This document shows positions 7,938-15,550 of a stretch of DNA of 17,349 nt, piece after piece. The notes beneath the pieces are model-generated. The model was not told where the DNA came from, ran no database searches, and saw only the letters and a list, made by a program, of their open reading frames with translations. The position numbers were made by a program, and so were the translations under genes. This stretch comes from Clostridiales bacterium (GTDB lineage: Bacteria; Bacillota; Clostridia; Christensenellales; Aristaeellaceae). Position 1 is the first letter of the stretch, and every line of letters begins with the position of its first letter. The DNA lies in contig JAHZHX010000015.1 in the NCBI GenBank assembly GCA_019420065.1, forward strand, positions 1,056 to 18,404, read 5' to 3'.

Positions 7938-8444
7938 TTACCAGGCGCGCAGACGCTGAAAATACGCGCCCAGCGAACGAAAATAGGCCCTGTGCTCCTT
8001 GCAGCGGCAGAGAATGCGCGCGCTGTCGCGTATCGCCTGAACAAAGCGCGGATCCAGTCCGCGGACGCCGCCCTCGCAGAGCGGGCAAACCGAAAAGGCG
8101 CGCCGGTCCATGCGGATGCGAAGCACTTCACGGTTATCCTGCAGGGAAAGTACGGGCGTGAGCGGAAACATGCGGCAGGCGAGCGGACGCTCGCAGCGGC
8201 GGCAGGCGCCGGAGCAGGTGAAAAGCGTAAGACCGGGCATGATGCTGTCGTCGCGCCGCAGCGATACGCCGTCCGGCAAGGTCGGATACAGCGCTTCCTC
8301 CCCCGGGAACAGAAGCATACCGCCCTGCCCGTCCTCATCGGGCGCACAGCAGGCAGCGCCGCATATTTGCCCGCAATCGCGGCGCAAAGGGGTGATCTCG
8401 GCAAGCAGCGCGCGCGCCTGCACAATGGCGTCAAGAGAATCCAT
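7938..8444 (-). CDS. Cysteine-rich metal-cluster-like protein, function unknown
   Basis: 168 residues from the ATG at 8444, preceded by GGGGG 9 nt away; a TTG at 8450 is possible but too near it. The protein has about a dozen cysteines in clusters: CGQICGAACC near residue 24, CSGACRRCERPLAC near residue 78, CPLC near 120 and CRC near 145. No signal peptide is present. Such spacing suggests binding of zinc or an iron-sulphur cluster, somewhat like the YkgJ type, but the family is not certain. It is the first gene of the minus-strand series leading to the methyltransferase, spoIIID and the mreB-like gene. It has a strong promoter at 8475-8503. Function cannot be assigned. Confidence 0.8.
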   Translation of the reverse strand: MDSLDAIVQARALLAEITPLRRDCGQICGAACCAPDEDGQGGMLLFPGEEALYPTLPDGVSLRRDDSIMPGLTLFTCSGACRRCERPLACRMFPLTPVLSLQDNREVLRIRMDRRAFSVCPLCEGGVRGLDPRFVQAIRDSARILCRCKEHRAYFRSLGAYFQRLRAW

Positions 8445-8474
8445 GGGCAAACACCCCCATCATGTATGGGTATA

Positions 8475-8503
8475 AGTATAGCATAAATTGGTATGGAATG
8501 CAA
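8475..8503 (-). promoter_or_regulatory. Promoter of the cysteine-rich protein gene and probably the operon
   Basis: On the minus strand TTGCAT (8498-8503), 17 bp, then TATACT (8475-8480). The -10 is preceded by TGC, giving an extended -10 element. The expected leader is about 25 nt. Confidence 0.78.
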
Positions 8504-8540
8504 CGAATGCAGCATGAGGCATTCATAAGCAAGAAAAATA

Positions 8541-8569
8541 TTGACAGAAGGCAGAGAAGGTATTATGCT
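8541..8569 (+). promoter_or_regulatory. Promoter of the membrane HNH protein gene
   Basis: TTGACA (8541-8546) and TATGCT (8564-8569) are separated by 17 bp. It is divergent from the promoter at 8475-8503, with about 37 bp between the two -35 boxes. Confidence 0.7.
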
Positions 8570-8607
8570 GTGTATTGAAATAAGTATATGCAAAAGGAAA
8601 AGATTGT

Positions 8608-9951
8608 ATGCGGAAGTATTTGCGGTTTTTTGCATTCTGTATGGCTATTTTCTTGTGTATTTTTATGCGCTCTTTAGCAGAAACATCGCAGCCAACGATA
8701 CCGCCGGAATTATGTATTTCATATGTTTATGGCATATATGATGAATCATTGGTTATTGTTAAAGAGGAAATGCAGAAGTTGGGCTATTTCCCGGAAAAAA
8801 CAACATTAACAGGACGATATAATGATTCGATGCGGGAAGCGGTGACGCTATTTCAAAAGAATAATGATTTGGAGCTTACCGGCAATATTGATGCGAAATT
8901 CCTAAATGTATTATTCTCCGGATATGCGATTAGAGCCGATATACAGAGCGTTCCTATACATATAGTAACAATAGCTCCTGTTAGCCAGTATGATAGCGAA
9001 ATAATCAAGAATAATATTGAGGTGACGACAGAGATTCCTGCTACTGCTGCGCCAATATCAACATCAAGGCAAAATGTATATCAGCCGAGGACGATTGATG
9101 AATGGACGCAGAAATCACTTAAAGATATTAAAAATGAACTAATAATAATAGTTATCATATGCATTGTATCGATTATGCTATTTTATTTGGCGCTAAGACA
9201 TCTGCATAAAGTAAAGGTTGAAACGGTGCGCGTAGTCAGCCCTAAATATAATGAACTGTGTAGAATAAATACGGAATATTATTTTAATCCCGTTGAGCCG
9301 ATGCATTCTTACAATAAGCGATTTGATAGAAAACTGGCTTATGACCAAGCAGATCCTGAAAAGTTTTTTTCGTCAATAGTATATGAGGATCAAGCGTATT
9401 ATTCTAATATTTTGAATATGGTCAAGGAGAATAGAACACTATACGACTTATATCGTACAGAAGTAAATAATATTGAGGAAACTTCGGATGAGGTAATAGC
9501 AGAATCGAAGGTCTCCAAAAGATTTTTCCTGAAAACAGAAAATAAATTGATCGAGGAGGCATTTCTTAGGCCGCAATGCACGGTCGTATTTTGTATTATA
9601 TTCCAATATAGAAGCCCGCATGGGCAGAATCATTATCGCAAAGAATATGATTTGTCATTCGAAACGTTAGATAAAGTGATGGGTGATATTCAGGAAAGAA
9701 AAGAGTATGAGGCAAGTAAAAAATACCAGCGGGCATTGATGACCCCAGCGCTGCGTTATGATATTATGAAACGCGATCACTTTCGGTGCTGTATTTGCGG
9801 GGCGACACAGGCAGAAGGGGCAAAACTGCATGTCGATCATATTTTGCCTGTTGCTAAAGGCGGAAAAACCGTGCCGGAAAATCTACGAACGCTTTGCGAC
9901 ACATGCAATCTTGGGAAAAGTGACAAATATGATCCTTATGGAATAAACTAA
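8608..9951 (+). CDS. Membrane protein: outside peptidoglycan-binding domain, inside HNH nuclease domain
   Basis: 447 residues. Order: signal peptide or signal anchor (1-24, possible cut after SLA); a peptidoglycan-binding-1-like domain (about 51-104; MQKLGY, LTGRYNDSMREAVTLFQKN and ELTGNID fit the repeat); a Thr/Pro/Ser-rich linker (about 120-165); a transmembrane helix (about 177-197) followed by basic RHLHKVK; and a cytoplasmic region ending in an HNH module (about 375-443). The HNH module has two zinc-type cysteine pairs (Cys394/Cys397, Cys430/Cys433), the DH pair Asp410-His411 and Asn425 and Asn434. The positive-inside rule puts the nuclease in the cytoplasm. The ribosome binding site AAAAGGA lies 9 nt before the ATG. 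The gene is visibly AT-rich (many ATA, AGA and AAT codons) against GC-rich neighbours, suggesting transfer. Domain calls are firm; the role is unknown. Confidence 0.88.
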   Translation: MRKYLRFFAFCMAIFLCIFMRSLAETSQPTIPPELCISYVYGIYDESLVIVKEEMQKLGYFPEKTTLTGRYNDSMREAVTLFQKNNDLELTGNIDAKFLNVLFSGYAIRADIQSVPIHIVTIAPVSQYDSEIIKNNIEVTTEIPATAAPISTSRQNVYQPRTIDEWTQKSLKDIKNELIIIVIICIVSIMLFYLALRHLHKVKVETVRVVSPKYNELCRINTEYYFNPVEPMHSYNKRFDRKLAYDQADPEKFFSSIVYEDQAYYSNILNMVKENRTLYDLYRTEVNNIEETSDEVIAESKVSKRFFLKTENKLIEEAFLRPQCTVVFCIIFQYRSPHGQNHYRKEYDLSFETLDKVMGDIQERKEYEASKKYQRALMTPALRYDIMKRDHFRCCICGATQAEGAKLHVDHILPVAKGGKTVPENLRTLCDTCNLGKSDKYDPYGIN

Positions 9952-9995
9952 AACAGCAGGCTGTCAGGTTCGTTCAATTTGGCAGCCTGCTGTTT
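9951..9995. terminator. Bidirectional terminator between converging genes
   Basis: AAACAGCAGGCTGTC (9951-9965) pairs with GGCAGCCTGCTGTTT (9981-9995), 15 bp with one G-U. The T-rich tail is better on the minus strand. It lies between the HNH gene and the minus-strand gene ending at 10011. Confidence 0.75.
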
Positions 9996-10010
9996 ATTAG
10001 ATAAGATATT

Positions 10011-10727
10011 TTAATTGTTGGCCGACTGTGCCCAGTTTCTCAGTTCATCCAGCCCGGTGGGATAATGGTCGAAGTAGCCGCGCACGGTGCGGGTCACACC
10101 CTGGCGGGTTTCGGTGTATTCCACATAGTAAACGCCGGAGCCGTAGTCGCTGATGCGCCAGCTTCCCTGCCAGTCCGCGCCCTTGTCCTCGATAACGGTA
10201 GAAGCGTTATTCCAGTTGGCCAGGTCGCGGTAATTGGTGCGGGCGTTAAGCTGCTTGCCGTCCACGGTGGGAATGGCGTGCGTATCAAAGTTCTTGTTGC
10301 GGGAAAGGCCGTAGCTGTGCAGCTGATGGTAAATGCCGTCCACCCACAGCTCCCAGCGGCAGTCTTCGGCCATGTGGTAAAGCGTGTCGCCATCCATATA
10401 GGATTCGGACAGGCAGGCCGTGCGGATCCAGCCGCCCGCAACGCCGGTATAGGTATCGCCGTATTCTTTGAGCGTAAATTCATCCTTCCAGATCTCAAAC
10501 AGTGCCTTGGGGAAGGTGATGTAGGTCATATCATCCTTGACCTCATGCGTGGTGATGGGGGTATAGCATACCAGGCGGCCGATGCTGCGGCCGTCAGCGT
10601 CGCGCACATTGGCGCGGTCGCAGTTGACGATGGTTACGGTTTCGCGCGGCTCGCCGTCCGCCTGCGCGGCAAGCGAAAGCCCTAACAGGAGCAGTATGGA
10701 CAAAAGAACGGCAAAGATTTTTTTCAT
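10011..10727 (-). CDS. Secreted protein with an SH3-like N-terminal region, function unknown
   Basis: 238 residues from the ATG at 10727, chosen because AAGGAGGA lies 8 nt upstream and a signal peptide follows at once (MKKIFAVLLS..., probable cleavage after AQA at 21-23). The mature N-terminal part (about 30-110; NVRDADGRSIGRL ... GGWIRTACL) reads like a bacterial SH3 domain, a fold often used to bind cell wall. The remainder is rich in Tyr, Trp and Asp and is not recognised. No catalytic motif, membrane helix or anchor signal is seen. It is probably extracellular. It is transcribed alone, divergent from cca, from a promoter whose -35 overlaps that of cca. Confidence 0.8.
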   Translation of the reverse strand: MKKIFAVLLSILLLLGLSLAAQADGEPRETVTIVNCDRANVRDADGRSIGRLVCYTPITTHEVKDDMTYITFPKALFEIWKDEFTLKEYGDTYTGVAGGWIRTACLSESYMDGDTLYHMAEDCRWELWVDGIYHQLHSYGLSRNKNFDTHAIPTVDGKQLNARTNYRDLANWNNASTVIEDKGADWQGSWRISDYGSGVYYVEYTETRQGVTRTVRGYFDHYPTGLDELRNWAQSANN

Positions 10728-10761
10728 CAGGATATTCCTCCTTTTCAAGAACGTCATCCAG

Positions 10762-10791
10762 ATTATACCATGTGCCGGCGGGCTTTGACAA
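10762..10791 (-). promoter_or_regulatory. Promoter of the secreted SH3-like gene
   Basis: On the minus strand TTGTCA (10786-10791), 18 bp, then TATAAT (10762-10767), a consensus -10. Confidence 0.8.
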
Positions 10792-10813
10792 GGCGCGCCC
10801 CGCAGGCTATAAT
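10785..10813 (+). promoter_or_regulatory. Promoter of cca
   Basis: TTGACA (10785-10790), 17 bp, then TATAAT (10808-10813): both hexamers are full consensus. The -35 box shares five base pairs with that of the divergent promoter. Confidence 0.85.
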
Positions 10814-10844
10814 AAATTTACAAATACAACACGGAGGCGGCGTT

Positions 10845-12068
10845 ATGCCCTTTGAATTGCCGGAAAATGTGCTCCTGGCGCTGAAAAAACTCAATGCCTG
10901 CGGTTACGAAAGCTATGTGGTAGGCGGCTGCGTGCGCGATATGCTGCGCGGCGTCAAGCCGCACGATTACGATATATGCACCAGCGCGCAGCCGGAGGAA
11001 ACGCGCGCCTGCTTTGCCGGCTTTCGCGTGATCGATACCGGAATTCAGCATGGCACAGTAACGGTGATCGTGCAGGGGGAGGCGCTGGAGATAACCACCT
11101 TCCGCATGGACGGGACATATCTGGATGGGCGGCATCCGCAGTCAGTCGGCTTTACGAGGAGCCTCAAGGAGGATCTGATCCGCCGCGATTTTACCATGAA
11201 CGCCATGGCATACCATCCCGCATGCGGGCTGGCGGATTACTATGGCGGGCATGCGGACTGCGCTCGGCATGTGATTCGCTGCGTGGGCGATCCTATGCAG
11301 CGCTTTACGGAAGATGCGCTGCGTATTCTGCGCGCGCTGCGCTTTGCGGCGGCGCTGGGGTTTGAAATTGAGCCGGAGACGGCGGCGGCCATGCGCGCGC
11401 TGCGGGAACGGCTGAACCTGATCAGCCGCGAGCGCGTTGCCGCCGAGCTTTTGCGAACCGTGTGCGCGCCAGGAGCGGCAAGCGTTTTGCGTCCGTTTGC
11501 CGCGGTAATACAGGTCGCTTTGCCGGAAGCGGATGCGGAAAACGCCGCCGCCGTGCTGCAAAATCTGCCGCGGCGAGACAGCGCGCTGGGGCTGGCGGCG
11601 CTTTTCTGGCATGTGCCGGAGGCGCGGGCGCAGGCGGGGCTGGCCTCGCTGCGGCTGCCCAGGAGCTTGGAGCGGCAGGTCATGCAGCTGGTCTGCGAAG
11701 CGCAGACGCCCGCGAGCGGCTGCCTGGCCGGCGACCTTTCGCGCCTGGGGGAAGAGCAGCTTTCGCGGCTGATCGCGCTGCGGCAGGCGGGGGGAGAGAT
11801 CGGCGCGGAGGAGGCGGAGCATATGCGGCAGGAAATGCAAAGGATCCGGGCTGCCGGGCTGCCGCTGAAGCTCGCGGAGCTTGCGGTCAATGGACGGGAT
11901 CTGATGCAGGCTGGACTGCGGGGCGCGCAGATCGGGCAAATGCTGACAGCGCTGCATGCGGCCGTACTGCGTGAAGAAACGCCCAATGAACGCGGGGCGC
12001 TGCTGAGATGGGCAAAGGATCAGTTGGCGAAGTTGAGCGTATCGTCAACATCCGGCACATGCACATAG
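10845..12068 (+). CDS. cca: CCA-adding tRNA nucleotidyltransferase (class II)
   Basis: 407 residues. It adds or repairs the 3'-CCA end of tRNAs using CTP and ATP without a nucleic acid template. The head domain shows VVGGCVRD (25-32) followed by the metal-binding DYD (Asp41, Asp43). The nucleotide-selecting region RRDFTMNA (113-120) and the EDALRILRALRF motif (156-167) are intact. The start at 10845 has GGAGG (10833-10837) 7 nt upstream; an in-frame ATG at 10770 lies upstream of the promoter and is rejected. The HD-like C-terminal half is poorly conserved, as is usual. The last 16 codons overlap the converging yunB gene. Confidence 0.95.
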   Translation: MPFELPENVLLALKKLNACGYESYVVGGCVRDMLRGVKPHDYDICTSAQPEETRACFAGFRVIDTGIQHGTVTVIVQGEALEITTFRMDGTYLDGRHPQSVGFTRSLKEDLIRRDFTMNAMAYHPACGLADYYGGHADCARHVIRCVGDPMQRFTEDALRILRALRFAAALGFEIEPETAAAMRALRERLNLISRERVAAELLRTVCAPGAASVLRPFAAVIQVALPEADAENAAAVLQNLPRRDSALGLAALFWHVPEARAQAGLASLRLPRSLERQVMQLVCEAQTPASGCLAGDLSRLGEEQLSRLIALRQAGGEIGAEEAEHMRQEMQRIRAAGLPLKLAELAVNGRDLMQAGLRGAQIGQMLTALHAAVLREETPNERGALLRWAKDQLAKLSVSSTSGTCT

Positions 12069-12670
12069 GATTGCGGCACGTCGCCCACGATGATGCTTTC
12101 GGCAATGAGCAGCTGCGTATCAACGCTCACGGCGCGCGCGCCCGTGGGCAGCACCAACCGCACGGTAGCATGCAATTCAAGGTAGATTTTGTGCCGGGTC
12201 TGGTTGATGCCGGCAGCCTCAAACTCGGTCACAAAGGAAGCGCTGACCGCGCCGACCGGAACCAGCTGCACGCGGATGCGCGGGCCGACCGAGGAAAGAA
12301 AGGGAACGCCCAGCGCCGCGCCCAGGGGGACGGCGATCTGCGGATGCTCGTTGGCGGAGAGCGCTTCCTGGGCTGTGAGCGAAATGGTAACGGCCAATTC
12401 GTTCATGCGCGCGGTATTGGATTGCAGCATGGTCACACGCCCGTTCTGGTCGGTATGAACGGTGATGAGGTCGGCATAGGATACCTCGCCGCTGACGCTG
12501 CGGCGTACGGCCTCGTTCATGGTATCCACGGCGATGGAGTGGGCGCGGGCGTAGGCGGTATCCAGGATCACGCCTGCCAGGCTTTTTTCCAGCAGCAGAT
12601 AAAGAGTGCACAGCAGCAGCGCGGCGATGATGAGCGTGCGCAGGATGCGGCGGGGGCGGGGCAGCTTCAT
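12020..12670 (-). CDS. yunB: Sporulation protein YunB
   Basis: 216 residues. One N-terminal membrane helix (about 11-30, after RPRRILR) is followed by an extracytoplasmic domain. Segments such as TMNEAVRRSV, YADLITVHTDQNGRVTMLQ and VPLGAALGVPFLSS match the YunB family, made under sigma-E control in the mother cell in Bacillus; its biochemical role is not known. The start at 12670 is supported by AAGGAGA (12678-12684) 7 nt upstream. No convincing sigma-E promoter was found in the 94-bp gap to the divergent penicillin-binding protein gene. The 3' end overlaps cca by 49 bp on the opposite strand. This is a second sporulation gene in the window. Confidence 0.9.
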   Translation of the reverse strand: MKLPRPRRILRTLIIAALLLCTLYLLLEKSLAGVILDTAYARAHSIAVDTMNEAVRRSVSGEVSYADLITVHTDQNGRVTMLQSNTARMNELAVTISLTAQEALSANEHPQIAVPLGAALGVPFLSSVGPRIRVQLVPVGAVSASFVTEFEAAGINQTRHKIYLELHATVRLVLPTGARAVSVDTQLLIAESIIVGDVPQSYVHVPDVDDTLNFAN

Positions 12671-12697
12671 TGTTACGTCTCCTTCCAGTCTGTGACA

Positions 12698-12726
12698 TTG
12701 CCTGCAAAGCATAAATATGCTATACT
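12698..12726 (+). promoter_or_regulatory. Promoter of the penicillin-binding protein gene
   Basis: TTGCCT (12698-12703), 17 bp, then TATACT (12721-12726), preceded by TGC as an extended -10. The spacer contains the inverted repeat GCATA-AA-TATGC (12709-12720), a possible operator. Confidence 0.75.
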
Positions 12727-12764
12727 GTGAGCGGCGCAATTTCATGAGGAGGCACGCTGAAAAA

Positions 12765-15506
12765 ATGAAATCGCTTTATCATTATGATGATTATGCGGGG
12801 TTTGAGGAGCGTAATGCTTCCAAACGCTCGATTTTTAAGCCCCGGCTGCGGCGGCCGAACTTTGTGTTTTCCGTGTTGGTCAATGTGATCCGGGTGACGG
12901 CCATTCTGGTGCTGATGCTGGGGCTGGCCGGACTGGGCGCGGTGATGGGCGTCGCCCGCGCCTATGTGGATACCGCGCCCACCCTGGATCTGACGCTGAT
13001 TGACGACCAGGCGCAAACGTCGTTCATCTATGACGCGAACGGCAACCTGATTACCGACTACAAGGGCACGGAGAACCGCGTAATGGTTTCCGTAAGCCTT
13101 ATGCCCATGCAGCTGCGCAATGCTTTTGTGGCGGTGGAGGACGCGCGCTTTTATTCCCATAACGGCGTGGATATCAAGCGTATTGTGGGCGCGTTCATCA
13201 CCAATTTTGTGACCGGCTCGCAGCAGGGCGGCAGCACCATTACCCAACAGCTGATCAAAAACACCATCCTTTCCAGTGAACAAAGCTATAAGCGCAAAAT
13301 CCAGGAGGCCTATCTGGCCATGCAGCTGGAAACACAGTACAGCAAGGAGCAGATCCTGGAAAGCTATCTGAACACCATCTATCTGGGCGAAAACTACTAT
13401 GGCGTGTATACCGCCGCGCAGGGGTATTTCGGCAAGGAACTAAATGAGCTTTCGCTGCGCGAGTGCGCCATGCTGGCGGGCATGTGTACCAACCCCTACT
13501 ATTACAATCCCCGCCGCAACTTTTATACCCGCGTCTCGGAAACGACCGATTATACCGCCATCACCAACAACCGCACCGATTACGCGCTGCGGATGATGTA
13601 CGAAAATCAGTTTATTACCTATAACGAATACCTCGCGGCGCTGGATCCATCCACGGCGCGGGTGCTGGAGAGCGCGGCAGGATCGGGCGGGCTGTACGAT
13701 TATGTGTATTATGTGGAATATGCCATCAGCGACGTGGTGCAGACCCTGCTGAAAATCAACGGCTTGGATAATACCTCCCTGAACCGCAACCGCATGGAAA
13801 ACGAGCTGCGCACGGGCGGGTATCATGTCTATCTGTGCCTGGATACGCAGATCCAGAAAACAGTGGAGGATACGCTTTACAATTATTCCTCCTATCCTTC
13901 CCTGCGCGATCCGGCAGACCGTGTTTACCGCGCCCGCAACAGCGACGGTACCTATGACGAGATCGAGCAGCCTCAGGCGGCGGCCGTGGTGCTTGATTAC
14001 CGCACGGGCGAGCTGAAGGCGATCGTGGGCAGCCGCACGCCGCCGACGCGCCGCAAAACCCTCAACCGCGCCGCGGACATGAATATGCCGGTCGGCTCCT
14101 CGATCAAGCCCATTTCGGTATACGCGCCTGCCATTGAGATCAGCAAATTGGGCGGCGGCGCGGTGGTGTACAACATGCCGCTGCCGATCAACGGCTATCT
14201 GGACAGCAACCGCCAGCCGACATGGCCGAAAAACTATGGCGGTTCCAGCTACCGCGGGCCGGAAACGCTGCGCACAGCGCTGATGAAGAGCGACAATACC
14301 GCCGCGGCCTACGCGCTGATGAACTATGTGGGCCTGGAAAATTCCGCAAACGTCCTGCGTTTGCTGGGCGTGAGCGAAAAACATATCAATCAAACGCCTT
14401 TTGGCCTGGCGCTGGGCTCCAGCGGCATTTCTCCCATCGAAATGGCAGTCGCCTTTGGCGTGCTGGGCAACGGCGGCGTGTATCAGCAGCCGCTGACGTT
14501 CCTGGGGATTTCCGACAGCAGCGGCAATGTGATCTATGACGCGCATGCCAATCAGCAGCGTTACCGGGTGTTCAGCCCCTCCACGGCGTGGCTGACGGTG
14601 GACATGATGAAGGACGCGGTCAAGTCCGGTACGGGCACGAAGGCCAAGATTTCCGGCCAGACGGTGGCCGGCAAAACGGGTACCAACTCCGATCAGAAGG
14701 GCGTGTTCTTTGCCGGGATGACGGGCTGGTACTGCGGCACGGTCTGGATCGGCCATGACAATTACAAGGCGCTTTCATCCAAAACAACGGGCGGCAACAG
14801 CGCGGCCCTGCTGTGGCAGAGCTTTATGAGCCGCATCCACCAGGGGATGAGCAACCGCGATATCCTGGAGGGTTCGGCGGCTGATTACGGTCTGGTGCGG
14901 GTTACGACCTGTACCGTCAGCGGCCAGCTGGCGACCGACGCCTGCCGCCATGATGCCAACGGCTACGGCGTGACCACCGATTACTGGCCCCAGGAGGGCG
15001 CGCCCCGTGCCTATTGCCAGATGCACAAGGAGGTTTCGCTGTGCAGCGCGACGGGGATGCTGGCCACCTCGGGCTGCCCCTATACGCAGACGGCGGGCGT
15101 GATTACCCTGCCGCCCGGGCATCCGCTCTATGACTTTATCGGAACGCGGTACGACAGCGTTCTAACGCAATATCTGGGCAATTTTGCCACCATGCGTCTG
15201 ACGCAGGACAGCAATTACAACGCGGCGGTTTTGTCTACCGTAACCTGCACGCAGCATGCGCCCGGAGCGGGCGGCGGGCAGACGGTGACCGATCCGCTTG
15301 TACGCGATCAGCTGCTGCCCGACGCGCGGACGCTGCTGCAATCGGCGCAGGCGCTGCTGAGCACGCTGCCCGGCGATCATCCGGCCTATGGCGCGCTGCA
15401 AGGGGCGATCAGCAATCTGAACGGGATGCTGAACGGCAATCCCGGCGCGAGCGAGCTGATGACGGCCATGAGCGCGCTGACGCAGGCCATGGCAGCGGCA
15501 AGATGA
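12765..15506 (+). CDS. Class A penicillin-binding protein (PBP1A type)
   Basis: 913 residues. It polymerises glycan strands and cross-links stem peptides at the outer face of the membrane. A short cytoplasmic N-terminus precedes a membrane helix (about 34-60). The GT51 glycosyltransferase has VEDARFYSHNGVD (catalytic Glu125), GGSTITQQLIKN and ILESYLNTIYLG. The transpeptidase has SxxK (Ser445-Lys448), SDN (509-511) and KTGT (637-640). The C-terminal 200 residues carry six cysteines (716, 727, 751, 760, 771, 828) and end in an Ala/Leu-rich helical tail. The start at 12765 has GAGGAGG (12746-12752) 12 nt upstream, a somewhat long gap; upstream in-frame ATGs lie at or before the transcript start or lack a binding site. 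It is a single-gene unit ended by a strong terminator. Confidence 0.95.
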   Translation: MKSLYHYDDYAGFEERNASKRSIFKPRLRRPNFVFSVLVNVIRVTAILVLMLGLAGLGAVMGVARAYVDTAPTLDLTLIDDQAQTSFIYDANGNLITDYKGTENRVMVSVSLMPMQLRNAFVAVEDARFYSHNGVDIKRIVGAFITNFVTGSQQGGSTITQQLIKNTILSSEQSYKRKIQEAYLAMQLETQYSKEQILESYLNTIYLGENYYGVYTAAQGYFGKELNELSLRECAMLAGMCTNPYYYNPRRNFYTRVSETTDYTAITNNRTDYALRMMYENQFITYNEYLAALDPSTARVLESAAGSGGLYDYVYYVEYAISDVVQTLLKINGLDNTSLNRNRMENELRTGGYHVYLCLDTQIQKTVEDTLYNYSSYPSLRDPADRVYRARNSDGTYDEIEQPQAAAVVLDYRTGELKAIVGSRTPPTRRKTLNRAADMNMPVGSSIKPISVYAPAIEISKLGGGAVVYNMPLPINGYLDSNRQPTWPKNYGGSSYRGPETLRTALMKSDNTAAAYALMNYVGLENSANVLRLLGVSEKHINQTPFGLALGSSGISPIEMAVAFGVLGNGGVYQQPLTFLGISDSSGNVIYDAHANQQRYRVFSPSTAWLTVDMMKDAVKSGTGTKAKISGQTVAGKTGTNSDQKGVFFAGMTGWYCGTVWIGHDNYKALSSKTTGGNSAALLWQSFMSRIHQGMSNRDILEGSAADYGLVRVTTCTVSGQLATDACRHDANGYGVTTDYWPQEGAPRAYCQMHKEVSLCSATGMLATSGCPYTQTAGVITLPPGHPLYDFIGTRYDSVLTQYLGNFATMRLTQDSNYNAAVLSTVTCTQHAPGAGGGQTVTDPLVRDQLLPDARTLLQSAQALLSTLPGDHPAYGALQGAISNLNGMLNGNPGASELMTAMSALTQAMAAAR

Positions 15507-15512
15507 ATGTAT

Positions 15513-15550
15513 AAAACAGCGGGAAGAAGCGCTCCTTCCCGCTGTTTTTT
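15513..15550. terminator. Bidirectional terminator between the PBP gene and queF
   Basis: A perfect 14-bp stem, AAAACAGCGGGAAG (15513-15526) with CTTCCCGCTGTTTT (15535-15548), 8-nt loop, followed by more T. The queF stop codon overlaps its edge. Confidence 0.9.

Noticed and set aside
7927..8088. N-terminal extension of the methyltransferase frame
   Set aside because: It overlaps the cysteine-rich gene, and the strong ribosome binding site supports the ATG at 7926.
8541..8741. Small plus-strand frame before the HNH protein
   Set aside because: It begins inside the promoter -35 box and overlaps the HNH gene in another frame without a ribosome binding site.
6658..9951. Methyltransferase and HNH protein as a restriction-modification pair
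   Set aside because: They are on opposite strands with a gene between them, differ sharply in base composition, and the HNH protein is membrane-bound with no target-recognition domain seen.
12671..12764. Sigma-E promoter for yunB in the divergent gap
   Set aside because: A GCATATT string is present but no -10 fits at the accepted 14-15 bp spacing.
13440..14756. 438-codon frame antisense to the penicillin-binding protein
   Set aside because: The opposite strand has all GT51 and transpeptidase motifs in frame; this one is a compositional shadow.
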